Below, piece by piece: positions 7,071 through 12,878 of a stretch of DNA of 24,503 nt. Position 1 is the stretch's first letter. Every line of letters starts with the position of its first letter. The notes under the pieces were generated by a model. It had not been told where the DNA came from, ran no database searches, and saw only the letters and a list, made by a program, of their open reading frames with translations. Both the position numbers and the translations under genes were made by a program. The stretch comes from a virus, in IMG/VR virus record IMGVR_UViG_3300045051_000346, positions 1 to 24,503 of that record. One strand, 5' to 3'.

Positions 7071-7085
7071 TCAGGACCGCCTAGA
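7071..7085 (+). repeat. 15-base repeat TCAGGACCGCCTAGA (copy 1)
   Basis: Identical to 7204-7218, starts 133 bases apart. It contains the same GCCTAG core as the 7009 and 7035 repeats. Confidence 0.75.
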
Positions 7086-7203
7086 TGGAGGCGTCACTCG
7101 ACTACTGGTCGCTTGGCGATTCCCTTTCCCGCCCTTTGCCCTGGCTTTGTGTAGTCTGCTGAGGCTTGGGTAATTAGTCGCCGCGTCCCATTCTGCCACC
7201 TTG

Positions 7204-7218
7204 TCAGGACCGCCTAGA
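7204..7218 (+). repeat. 15-base repeat TCAGGACCGCCTAGA (copy 2)
   Basis: Exact second copy of 7071-7085. Confidence 0.75.
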
Positions 7219-7311
7219 GCTTTCGTTCCGGCTGGAGTGTGAGCCCATCGCGACTGAGCTAGCGACTTGAATGGCGTGCTAGGTCACCCTGTCTCTCGTT
7301 CTAGTTGTCGT

Positions 7312-7560
7312 CTAGTCTCTAGGCTTAGGCTCAAGTACCCTCCACGCGTTCTCAAACTGACGTATCGCAGCATCTAGGTGCGTCCCCTGCCTCCGTGCCC
7401 GTCTGAGCTCTCTCTCGGCTTTCTTGAACCGGACCCAGTCTTGTTGATTGACTACCCTTAGTCCGTCGAGGACGGTCCCGGTCAAGTCATGGATGGAAAG
7501 AGCAGGAACGAGGAGCGTTGACTTTGGAACCGGATCGCTTGGTGCATGTTGGTAGCGCAT
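7312..7560 (-). CDS. Hypothetical protein, first leftward ORF (82 aa)
   Basis: ATG start; a G-rich stretch (GAGGGGCG) lies rather far upstream, so the ribosome site is weak. The C-terminal half is a basic helix (VRFKKAERELRRARRQGTHLDAAIRQFENAWRVL) and the N-terminal half is mixed (PKSTLLVPALSIHDLTGTVL). A single basic helical region could bind nucleic acid. Its 5' end faces the rightward operon across 181 bases containing the operator, so it could be the divergent partner in the switch. No family recognised. Confidence 0.5.
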   Translation of the reverse strand: MRYQHAPSDPVPKSTLLVPALSIHDLTGTVLDGLRVVNQQDWVRFKKAERELRRARRQGTHLDAAIRQFENAWRVLEPKPRD

Positions 7561-7658
7561 CGCTCGGTGCTTCGCCCCTCGCTTCTGCTTTTGTCGTTCG
7601 CTTCGCTCACTCTTAAGGAAGACCCTTTTTAAATTGGCTGTAGAGTGATGAAAAAAGA

Positions 7659-7687
7659 TTGACAGGGACCTATCCCTGTGCTACCAT
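7659..7687 (+). promoter_or_regulatory. Rightward sigma70-like promoter of the early operon
   Basis: TTGACA at 7659-7664, a 17-base spacer, and TACCAT at 7682-7687. A transcript starting near 7694 would have a ~48-base leader before the TTG of 7742, with GGAGG at 7728-7732. The spacer is almost filled by the inverted repeat 7662-7679. Confidence 0.7.
7662..7679. promoter_or_regulatory. Palindromic operator inside the promoter
   Basis: ACAGGGA, four bases, TCCCTGT: perfect 7-base arms lying across the -35 end and spacer. Protein bound here would block RNA polymerase, so this is the best candidate operator in the window. The first gene product (7742-8050) is a plausible autoregulator. Confidence 0.65.
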
Positions 7688-7741
7688 TGCAATTGGCGTG
7701 CACACTGAAGTAAATGGGATGTTGGGCGGAGGAAGGGTTAA

Positions 7742-8050
7742 TTGAAAGAGCGCCAAGAACTTGGACGCCAAAAGAGGTACCGCTACCATGTCACACTCAA
7801 TCTTGAAGAAGATGAAAAAAATGTCTTTGAGGCAATGGCACAGGCTTTTAGATCCGATGGCAAGGCGCGGCGTGGCTTCTCGGAAGCGACTCTTGAACTA
7901 TGTCGCATCGGAGTCGCCTGCATCCGTTACCATGAGCAAGAGAAAGACCCTCCGCAACGACTGTCGGTAAGTGAAGCACTAGAAGCAGGTCTCACCGTCC
8001 CAGGCCTCTCCCGCCAGAAGAATACCCTATACCGGGAAGAAGAGGAGTAG
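7742..8050 (+). CDS. First gene of the rightward operon; possible DNA-binding regulator (102 aa)
   Basis: TTG start with GGAGG nine bases upstream and a strong promoter and operator 55 bases before it. The N-terminus is basic (MKERQELGRQKRYRYHVTLNL), followed by helical segments (EDEKNVFEAMAQAFRSDGKA; FSEATLELCRIGVACIRYHEQ). A short beta-strand then two helices is reminiscent of ribbon-helix-helix repressors, which bind palindromes such as the one upstream. I see no diagnostic signature, so the regulator role is inferred from position and shape. The stop falls within a purine run (EEEE). Confidence 0.65.
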   Translation: MKERQELGRQKRYRYHVTLNLEEDEKNVFEAMAQAFRSDGKARRGFSEATLELCRIGVACIRYHEQEKDPPQRLSVSEALEAGLTVPGLSRQKNTLYREEEE

Positions 8051-8053
8051 CGC

Positions 8054-8066
8054 GACATGCGAACGT
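8054..8066 (+). repeat. GACATGCG(A/C)ACGT element, copy 1
   Basis: GACATGCGAACGT, within an imperfect dyad (CGAC...GTCG), just upstream of the 8085 gene. It matches 12 of 13 bases with the element in the 8227 promoter. Confidence 0.5.
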
Positions 8067-8084
8067 CGTGCTATGCTCTACCTC

Positions 8085-8213
8085 ATGGACACCAAAAACC
8101 CAGCAGCTCAAGAACTCGCCCGGCTCAGATGGGCCAAGCTCACACCAGAAGAGAAGTCTCAAGTGATGAGGGCAGTTAGACTTAAAGGCTTGCTAAAGAA
8201 AAAGAAGAAGTAG
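8085..8213 (+). CDS. Small basic protein with a TPEE motif (42 aa)
   Basis: Two in-frame ATGs exist (8073 and 8085); I choose the second because MDTKNPAAQELARL looks like a natural start, though no strong ribosome site marks either. The product is ELARLRWAKLTPEEKSQVMR followed by a lysine-rich end (LLKKKKK). This resembles short phage and plasmid proteins with repeated Arg/Trp-Ala-Lys-x-TPEE motifs and no known function. The charge suggests nucleic-acid binding. Confidence 0.6.
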   Translation: MDTKNPAAQELARLRWAKLTPEEKSQVMRAVRLKGLLKKKKK

Positions 8214-8226
8214 CCGAAAATACCCC

Positions 8227-8255
8227 TTGACATGCGCACGTGACCGGGATATAGT
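8227..8255 (+). promoter_or_regulatory. Second rightward sigma70-like promoter
   Basis: TTGACA at 8227-8232, a 17-base spacer and TATAGT at 8250-8255, nearly consensus. It lies 48 bases before the ATG at 8303. The spacer contains GCGCACGTGAC, part of the GACATGCG(A/C)ACGT element also found at 8054, so it may carry an operator. Confidence 0.78.
8229..8241 (+). repeat. GACATGCG(A/C)ACGT element, copy 2
   Basis: GACATGCGCACGT, overlapping the -35 box of the second promoter. It differs from copy 1 at one position. Confidence 0.5.
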
Positions 8256-8302
8256 TACTTGTGTCGGGAGCAATAGGGCGACCGACCCGGAGGGAAACGA
8301 AG

Positions 8303-8641
8303 ATGGCGAAGCGAGTCGAGGAACCTAAGGGCTATAACGGGTGGGAAAACTACGAGACGTGGGCTGTGGCACTCTGGATCGATAATGAGCAAGGCACATA
8401 TGATGAGCGGTGCCGGATGGTTGAGGAAGCGCGCGAGAACGCGTCAGAGGATACCAACGTCGATTCCGGTATTTGGACGGTTGAGCAAGCGGCCCGATAC
8501 AGATTGGCCGACACGCTTAAGGAATGGGTTACAGACGAACTGATGCCTGACCTTGGCGCTTCGCTGGCGGCTGATCTTCTTGGATCCGCTCTGTCTGAAG
8601 TGGACTGGAACGAAATCGCTGAGAACTTTCTAAGCGAGTAA
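8303..8641 (+). CDS. NYETW-motif protein (DUF7249-like, 112 aa)
   Basis: I choose ATG 8303 over the upstream start at 8261 because GGAGGG lies eight bases before it and the -10 box of the promoter at 8227-8255 ends only 5 bases before 8261. The sequence GWENYETWAVALWIDNEQGTYDE matches the recurring NYETW...LWI.N..G.Y motif of a family common in phages and haloarchaea, annotated DUF7249 to my recollection. A helical body follows (ARYRLADTLKEWVTDELMPDL), ending in an acidic segment (VDWNEIAENFLSE). The acidic surface could mimic DNA, but no function is established. It has its own promoter, so early high expression is likely. Confidence 0.8.
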   Translation: MAKRVEEPKGYNGWENYETWAVALWIDNEQGTYDERCRMVEEARENASEDTNVDSGIWTVEQAARYRLADTLKEWVTDELMPDLGASLAADLLGSALSEVDWNEIAENFLSE

Positions 8642-8650
8642 CGAGGGTCA

Positions 8651-8694
8651 ACCGGCGCGGGATTGAGTAGGCGTCCCGCGTCGGCCCCTCCGGT
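8651..8694 (+). other. Nested stem-loop in the leader of the lipoprotein gene
   Basis: Outer arms ACCGG (8651-8655) and CCGGT (8690-8694) enclose perfect arms CGCGGGA (8656-8662) and TCCCGCG (8674-8680). No T-run follows, so it is not a classical terminator. It could be an RNA element controlling the next gene, or a protein-binding site. Confidence 0.5.
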
Positions 8695-8714
8695 CAAAAG
8701 AGGAGGCAAAGACA

Positions 8715-8840
8715 ATGCGTAACCTTCTGCTCTATCTCACGCTTCTGTGGCTCCTAGCAGGATGCGCCCATCTGCCCGTAGTCGAAGACACCGAAGCCTG
8801 TGACGAAGCCATGGCCGACAGTCTGGTAGGTGTGCAGTGA
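8715..8840 (+). CDS. Tiny lipoprotein (41 aa)
   Basis: ATG eight bases after a perfect AGGAGG. The N-terminus is MRNLLLYLTLLWLLAGC, a signal peptide ending in the lipobox LAGC, with lipidation expected at Cys17. The mature ~25 residues are acidic (VVEDTEACDEAMADSL). Early lipoproteins of phages can block receptors or DNA injection by rivals (T5 Llp, for example), and Rz1-type spanin lipoproteins are equally short. Placement in the early operon rather than next to the lysis genes favours an exclusion role, which is inference. Confidence 0.72.
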   Translation: MRNLLLYLTLLWLLAGCAHLPVVEDTEACDEAMADSLVGVQ

Positions 8841-9058
8841 TCGCCGCCGGATCTCTTGTCAATCCAGGCACCCTTGAGGATATCCGGGAGCGCGCTGCGG
8901 CGAACTGGTATACGCCAGCCATGCTTAGGTCTATGGCCGAGTCCGCTCTTGCGCTCGCTGGGAGCACGGCCAAGGTCAACCCCGAGAAGGCATGGGAGCT
9001 GACCCAGTTCGCGGCTGACATGCTCCGAGCCTCGATCCACAGGAAGGACCGGATATGA
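8837..9058 (+). CDS. Small helical hypothetical protein (73 aa)
   Basis: GTG overlaps the lipoprotein stop; GGTAGGT is upstream. The product is Ala/Leu/Met-rich and helical (NWYTPAMLRSMAESALALAG; EKAWELTQFAADMLRASIHR). No motif recognised. The stop overlaps the next ATG, typical of this operon. Confidence 0.65.
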   Translation: MIAAGSLVNPGTLEDIRERAAANWYTPAMLRSMAESALALAGSTAKVNPEKAWELTQFAADMLRASIHRKDRI

Positions 9059-9246
9059 CCACCTATCACGGAGCGCCCATCTGCCGATGCGGGTCGAGGA
9101 ATAGCAAGGCTATCGGACAGAGCGCACTACTTCGGCAATGCCAGCATTGCGGGCAGACCTATGCATACCGACTCCACGATGGGATTTTGGTCGCCCATGC
9201 GCTAGAGACGGCGCTCGCCCTGGACGAACTGAGGAGGGGAAAGTGA
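9055..9246 (+). CDS. Zinc-ribbon protein (63 aa)
   Basis: ATGA overlap with the previous gene. CRCGSRN and CQHCGQTYAYR, about 18 residues apart, form a classical four-cysteine zinc ribbon as in transcription factors and transposase ends. A helical tail follows (HALETALALDELRRGK). Probably a nucleic-acid binding accessory; no specific family. Confidence 0.7.
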   Translation: MTTYHGAPICRCGSRNSKAIGQSALLRQCQHCGQTYAYRLHDGILVAHALETALALDELRRGK

Positions 9247-9617
9247 AAACGAAGCCCAATTACGCAAAGCGTTCCCGAATCTTGGGAGTGGATACTTCAG
9301 GCGACTACGTGAGAGTCGGTTATATGGACTTGGGCATGCTACATCTCTTGAAGGATGAGGGGTTCCTAGACCTAGACCAAACCCAAAACGACTCTCCCAC
9401 GGTCGCTGAGTTCATTGAATTTTTGGAAAAACATCCAGGCGCTTTCGCGCACGGTTACACCATTGGCTCAGACAGGGATGACGCTAGAGTTTCGCTTGAA
9501 GGCTTGGCCTGCCATGCCAACAAAGTGACGCCAACTATGCTTAAGGATTTTATCACTCTCTGTCGCCACGCCGACGAGTTCAGCATTGAAGACGGCCTGC
9601 GTTCGTGGTGGGACTAG
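9243..9617 (+). CDS. Hypothetical acidic protein (124 aa)
   Basis: GTG start overlaps the end of the zinc-ribbon gene, with GAGGGGAA upstream. The N-terminus is basic (KTKPNYAKRSR), then a mixed alpha/beta body (ILGVDTSGDYVRVGYMDL; FIEFLEKHPGAFAHGYTIG; VTPTMLKDFITLCRHADEF) ending RSWWD. The early ILGVDTSGDYV resembles the first strand of an RNase H-like fold, but the other acidic motifs are not evident, so I do not assign it. Length and composition support a real gene. Confidence 0.65.
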   Translation: MKTKPNYAKRSRILGVDTSGDYVRVGYMDLGMLHLLKDEGFLDLDQTQNDSPTVAEFIEFLEKHPGAFAHGYTIGSDRDDARVSLEGLACHANKVTPTMLKDFITLCRHADEFSIEDGLRSWWD

Positions 9618-9619
9618 CC

Positions 9620-9781
9620 ATGATCGACCTTGAGGAACGCGGCTTAGAAGATACGGACCGATGCCGATGCGGTCACTACCTCTTCGAGCACGCACAGGAT
9701 GAGCCGTTCGATCTCGCGTGTATGGAATGTGAGTGCGAATCTTTCGAGGAGCCTGAGCTACCGGATTGGGGGCAGGAATGA
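9620..9781 (+). CDS. Small zinc-binding protein (53 aa)
   Basis: ATG two bases after the previous stop; the TGA overlaps the next start. CRCGH, a loop with H, then CMECEC gives a zinc-site pattern (CxCGH...H...CxxCxC) seen in many tiny phage proteins of unknown role. Strongly acidic ends. Confidence 0.65.
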   Translation: MIDLEERGLEDTDRCRCGHYLFEHAQDEPFDLACMECECESFEEPELPDWGQE

Positions 9782-10038
9782 TGGATGACCTGAAGGCGCT
9801 GCGAGACGAGATCGAACGCGAGATAGCAATGGCGGAACCGAACTTTCCTGGGCTCGCCAAGATTTTGCGCAAGTGGGCCGCCCGCCTCACGTCCATCATC
9901 GAACGCCAGGAAAAGGAACGGGCGTTCGTCGCTGCCTGCAAGATCCATTGCACCAACAGCGACGACGATACGCTCGCGGCAACGTGGACGGCCCAGATGC
10001 AAGCCTACCGCGCCCTTACCGAGCCAGCGAAGCCATGA
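9778..10038 (+). CDS. MDDLKALRDE protein, uninterrupted paralogue (86 aa)
   Basis: Starts at ATG 9778 or the adjacent ATG 9781 after GGGCAGGA. It is a charged helical protein: MDDLKALRDEIEREIAMAE, a linker, AARLTSIIERQEKERAFVAA, then a loop and ALTEPAKP. It is paralogous to 13169-13609. The first 33 bases, the central ~45 bases and the last ~17 coding bases are nearly identical at DNA level, while intervening parts differ. The paralogue has a 26-residue zinc-knuckle insertion at residues IIERQEK that is absent here, so this form is probably ancestral. Function unknown. Confidence 0.7.
   Translation: MMDDLKALRDEIEREIAMAEPNFPGLAKILRKWAARLTSIIERQEKERAFVAACKIHCTNSDDDTLAATWTAQMQAYRALTEPAKP
9780..9812 (+). 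repeat. 33-base direct repeat, copy 1 (paralogue 5' end)
   Basis: Identical to 13168-13200; encodes MDDLKALRDE in both genes. Confidence 0.85.
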
Positions 10039-10265
10039 GCTATCTACTTCGCATCAGCCGGTTTGGAGTGGACAAGGCTACGTCAATCCATCCGACCTTC
10101 CAAGATGCCCTGGACCGAGCCAAGGCGCTCGTCAAAGTCTACACAGAGCATGCAGTCGATATCTATAACGAGGACAGGATGGACGGCAACATCACAAGCG
10201 AAGGGACGCAGTTCTTTGACGGGCTCACCGATGATGAACGGGACGCCCTCTACGAGGAGATATGA
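10035..10265 (+). CDS. Hypothetical protein before the ERF gene (76 aa)
   Basis: ATGA overlap with the previous gene. Reads MSYLLRISRFGVDKATSIHP, a helix (FQDALDRAKALVKVYTEHAVDIYN) and an acidic end (LTDDERDALYEEI). Looks like a small alpha/beta fold. The stop overlaps the ERF start, so they are translationally coupled and it may assist recombination, which is inference. Confidence 0.65.
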   Translation: MSYLLRISRFGVDKATSIHPTFQDALDRAKALVKVYTEHAVDIYNEDRMDGNITSEGTQFFDGLTDDERDALYEEI

Positions 10266-11233
10266 GCGAAGGACAGATCATAAGCGGCGGGCCTGGGGAT
10301 CCCATTCAATTCATCCCAGGACGCAAAGAGCGAAGCGACTACATCGGCAAACTAGCCGAAGCCCTGAGCAAGGCCCAAGGCGCTATGGAAGGAGCATCGA
10401 AGAGCGCCGAAAACCCCTTTTTCAAGTCCAAGTACGCGGACCTGGCCTCTGTGTGGGACGCCTGCCGTGGTCCCCTTTCGGCTAACGGGCTGGCAGTTAT
10501 CCAGGTGCCAGCTGCGCCCACAGCGCCCGGACGGGTCGCCATTGATACCATCCTAGCCCACGCAAGCGGCGAGTGGATCTCTGGCGTTCTTGAGTTGACC
10601 CCCGTCAAGTCAGACCCGCAGAGCGTCGGGTCCGCGATTACCTATGCACGCCGTTACGGCCTCCAAGCCATTGTTGGAATCGCGCCTGAGGACGATGACG
10701 GCAACGCCGCATCTGGAACCGATAAGGCGGGAGTCAATCCCAACCTCTGGCCCAGGGCGCTCACCAAGGAAGAGGTCAAGGCCAAGGAGGCAGCAGGACA
10801 GCTCAAGGGACAAAAGCCCTTTGTTAGGCCCCCATCACCAGAACAAGCCGAAGAGGCCCGGAAATGGGCGATGGACGCAGCCACAGATCCGGGCGACGAA
10901 GAGGCTCCCGCGTATCTCACGTCCCGAGTCGATCGTGGAGATATGGCCACGGTGCCGATTCAGGATCAGCTCAAGGCCATTGAGGACGCGGCAAGAGCGA
11001 AGCACGGCGTAACTGAGAACTGCGAGAAATGCCACGCACAGCTAGTCACCGGGATATCAAACTCCAAAGATAACCCCGGAAGGAAATACATGGTTTGCCA
11101 CCACGCATATCAGCAAAGGGCCAAGCTGCAGAAGGAAGGAAAGACCGAAGCAGAGATCGGTAAGGCCCTTAGTGGACATACGCGGTATTGGCTGCCCCAG
11201 GTTCCACCCGTCATGTCGGAGGGAGGTCGCTAG
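10262..11233 (+). CDS. erf: ERF-family single-strand annealing protein
   Basis: ERF proteins bind single-stranded DNA and anneal complementary strands, circularising or recombining phage DNA. The N-terminal ~150 residues carry the family features: IGKLAEALSKAQGAMEGASK, NPFFKSKYADLASVWDACR, and the hallmark GSAITYARRYGLQAIVGIAPEDDDG. A Pro/Lys linker (~155-250) follows, then an unusual C-terminus with CEKCH near 252 and a later MVCHHAY, which may form a zinc site and bind DNA or a partner. At 323 residues it is longer than many ERF proteins. ATG overlaps the previous gene. A partner exonuclease would be the DEDD enzyme at 15237-15890. Confidence 0.92.
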   Translation: MSEGQIISGGPGDPIQFIPGRKERSDYIGKLAEALSKAQGAMEGASKSAENPFFKSKYADLASVWDACRGPLSANGLAVIQVPAAPTAPGRVAIDTILAHASGEWISGVLELTPVKSDPQSVGSAITYARRYGLQAIVGIAPEDDDGNAASGTDKAGVNPNLWPRALTKEEVKAKEAAGQLKGQKPFVRPPSPEQAEEARKWAMDAATDPGDEEAPAYLTSRVDRGDMATVPIQDQLKAIEDAARAKHGVTENCEKCHAQLVTGISNSKDNPGRKYMVCHHAYQQRAKLQKEGKTEAEIGKALSGHTRYWLPQVPPVMSEGGR

Positions 11234-11269
11234 CCTGGGGCGCAATGAATCCGCTGCGGCATCCTAGGT

Positions 11270-11404
11270 ATGCCGGACGTTAAACCCGACGGGCTTGGGT
11301 TGATCGCCAAAGTCGCTGGCATCGGGTTCGGGAGGCTCGCTACGAAGCGAAGGCGCGTAGCCAGCGGATCAATGAATCGCACGGACGGGCCACGCATCCC
11401 GTAG
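11270..11404 (+). CDS. Possible small basic ORF after ERF (44 aa)
   Basis: ATG start with only a weak AGGT next to it. The product MPDVKPDGLGLIAKVAGIGF has a short apolar part and a basic tail (RLATKRRRVASGS). It would fill a 227-base gap, but coding evidence is thin; the gap also contains inverted repeats (GCTACG...CGTAGC) and two CAATGAATC copies. Confidence 0.32.
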   Translation: MPDVKPDGLGLIAKVAGIGFGRLATKRRRVASGSMNRTDGPRIP

Positions 11405-11416
11405 CCTCCTCGAAAG

Positions 11417-11442
11417 GGCCCCTGCACCGTGCGGCGGGGGCC
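11417..11442 (+). other. GC-rich hairpin before the membrane-peptide gene
   Basis: Arms GGCCCC (11417-11422) and GGGGCC (11437-11442) with an inner GCAC/GTGC pair. No T-run. It lies 17 bases before the ATG at 11460 and could affect translation or mark a processing site. Confidence 0.45.
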
Positions 11443-11459
11443 AGTACCAAGGAGAGCCA

Positions 11460-11561
11460 ATGTTCTGGTGGGGAGTCCTAGTCGGCGCTGCCGCTGTCTA
11501 CGTCGTGTCCATACCGTTCGGGATTCTAGTTGGGCTTTACTTGGGAGAGGATAGGGAGTGA
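11460..11561 (+). CDS. Single-pass membrane peptide (33 aa)
   Basis: ATG five bases after GGAG. FWWGVLVGAAAVYVVSIPFG and ILVGLYLG form one long hydrophobic segment, followed by a charged end (EDRE). The stop overlaps the GTG of the HNH gene. Too short to classify. Confidence 0.6.
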   Translation: MFWWGVLVGAAAVYVVSIPFGILVGLYLGEDRE

Positions 11562-12061
11562 ACCGAGCCGCTAGCAAAGTAGCCCGAGAGATTGCGGATG
11601 TGCGCGAGCGTTGGCTCGCCGGCGGGCAAGCTCCTGACCCTAGCGACCTGGGCCGCTGGCTCCTTCTCTTGACTCCCCCGCGCAAGAAGCGGGTCGTCCG
11701 ATCCCCACGAGCCGCTAAGAGACGGGCAACGGTGAAGGAACTGGATGCGCTCTGTAGGGAGATAGTCTTCGAGCGGGACGGTGGGATGTGCCGTGACTGC
11801 AAACTCAAGCCCGCCGTGGACTGGAGCCATGTCTACTCTCGACGCTACAAATGGTTGCGCTGGGATTTGGACAACAGCTTCGCGTCTTGCAAAGGCTGCC
11901 ACCTGGACTGGCACGCACGGCCCTCTGAGAATGGCGTTTGGTGGGAAGATGAGATCGGCACCGAACGCTACCGAGCCCTCGTCCTTCGAGCCGCCAAGCC
12001 CCGCAAGACCGACCCGGAACTCGTGAGGCAATACTTAATCCAGGAGCGCGGGAAGTTATGA
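11558..12061 (+). CDS. HNH endonuclease-like protein, NinG-like zinc/HNH domain (167 aa)
   Basis: GTG overlaps the previous stop. The first ~70 residues are basic and helical. Residues 78-119 contain CRDC (78/81), DWSHVYSRR (His91), LDNSFASC (Asn106), CKGCH (111/114) and a final WH (119). This gives the H-N-H catalytic triad on a zinc-ribbon scaffold, in the style of lambda NinG/Rap (a Holliday-junction or D-loop nuclease) and of phage HNH enzymes. Downstream of an annealing protein, a recombination nuclease is attractive; a restriction-type partner of the methyltransferase two genes later is an alternative. Confidence 0.8.
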   Translation: MNRAASKVAREIADVRERWLAGGQAPDPSDLGRWLLLLTPPRKKRVVRSPRAAKRRATVKELDALCREIVFERDGGMCRDCKLKPAVDWSHVYSRRYKWLRWDLDNSFASCKGCHLDWHARPSENGVWWEDEIGTERYRALVLRAAKPRKTDPELVRQYLIQERGKL

Positions 12062-12291
12062 GCGACGGGATACGTGGCGAGCTGGAGGAAGTTATCCAGG
12101 AAATGGATATGCTGTCATATTCGCGCGGCCAAACCTCAGTGTCCTACGATGACGTGACTGGATGGGCGTCTGTAATGAAGGGATACCGCCAGTGGGCAGA
12201 AGCCAACATCGCTGGACTGGAGCGCCAGATATTTATACTCACTCGGCCTTGCCCCTTGCCGGATTCCAGGCGGCACAGGGAGCCCAGGTGA
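12058..12291 (+). CDS. Hypothetical protein between HNH and methyltransferase (77 aa)
   Basis: ATGA overlap. The first ~60 residues are well behaved (ELEEVIQEMDMLSYSRGQ; VMKGYRQWAEANIAGLERQI). The last ~18, basic and Pro-rich, overlie the methyltransferase ribosome site. Stop and GTG overlap, so the methyltransferase is likely coupled to it. No family recognised. Confidence 0.6.
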   Translation: MSDGIRGELEEVIQEMDMLSYSRGQTSVSYDDVTGWASVMKGYRQWAEANIAGLERQIFILTRPCPLPDSRRHREPR

Positions 12292-12836
12292 AATTCGCCT
12301 ACGCAGATCCTCCGTATCCTGGATGCGCCAATCTCTACCCAGAGAAAGAGGAAGTGGACCATCTAGCACTAGTGAATCGTCTGGTTTCCGACTATCCAGA
12401 CGGGTGGGCGCTTTCGACCGGATCGGCTCAGCTCCAGTATGTGCTCGGCCTCTGCCCAGAGAATGTTCGCATAGCCGCATGGGTTAAGCCTTTCGCCAAC
12501 TATAAGCCTAACGTGAACCCGGCCTATGCCTGGGAGCCTGTTATTTGGAGCGGCGGGCGGAAGAAGCGCGCCAGAGCCGAAGTTACGGTCGCGGATTGGG
12601 TTGCCGCCTCAATCACGCTACAGCGAGGAGTTGTAGGGGCCAAACCGGACGGATTCTGGTTCTGGCTGTTTTCCCTACTCGGCATCGAGGAACAGGACGA
12701 GATGGTGGATTTGTTTCCTGGCACCGGCCGGGGGACCATTTGCCTCCAAGCCTACAAGTCTCAGTTGAGAATCAAGCCTGACGATCACTTGGAGCAGATT
12801 GTGGCTCTAGAAGCGAATAGGGAGAAGAAGCTGTAA
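12288..12836 (+). CDS. DNA adenine-type methyltransferase, beta-class motif order (182 aa)
   Basis: GTG start with GGGAG five bases upstream. The catalytic motif IV DPPY is at residues 7-10 (FAYADPPYPG) and the SAM-binding motif I (DLFPGTGRG) at 141-149. This is the order of beta-class N6-adenine or N4-cytosine enzymes. WFWLFSLLG precedes motif I as in related phage enzymes. It is small: the target-recognition part between (residues ~30-120) is short. A solitary phage methyltransferase would protect DNA from host restriction. Its recognition sequence cannot be read from the gene. Confidence 0.88.
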   Translation: MKFAYADPPYPGCANLYPEKEEVDHLALVNRLVSDYPDGWALSTGSAQLQYVLGLCPENVRIAAWVKPFANYKPNVNPAYAWEPVIWSGGRKKRARAEVTVADWVAASITLQRGVVGAKPDGFWFWLFSLLGIEEQDEMVDLFPGTGRGTICLQAYKSQLRIKPDDHLEQIVALEANREKKL

Positions 12837-12878
12837 GGCTCGCGGCGCGGCTACTCCAGTCCGCCTTGTCAGCGGGTT

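Larger units (their letters stand above)
6954..7311. other. 358-base intergenic region with paired repeats
   Basis: I found no convincing gene on either strand; the 65-codon plus-strand frame here lacks a ribosome site and has shadow-like composition. It holds four GCCTAG cores at 7016, 7042, 7079 and 7212, which fall into two pairs of longer repeats, plus a perfect hairpin at 7052-7068. It separates leftward gene groups near the origin of rightward transcription. A replication origin, terminase recognition site or repressor-binding region are all possible. Confidence 0.6.

Noticed and set aside
6954-7311. CRISPR array
   Set aside because: The repeats are short, only two exact copies each, and irregularly spaced; no spacer structure.
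7621-7660. A-rich/T-rich stretch near 7625-7660 as a terminator
   Set aside because: The possible AAGG/CCTT stem is only 4 bp and not stable; no convincing hairpin before the T-run.
9243-9617. RNase H-like nuclease because of ILGVDTSGDYV
   Set aside because: Only the first motif resembles the fold; later catalytic acidic motifs are not present.
11234-11459. Promoter after the ERF gene (TTGATC-like -35)
   Set aside because: No -10 box at the correct distance; read-through from upstream is sufficient.
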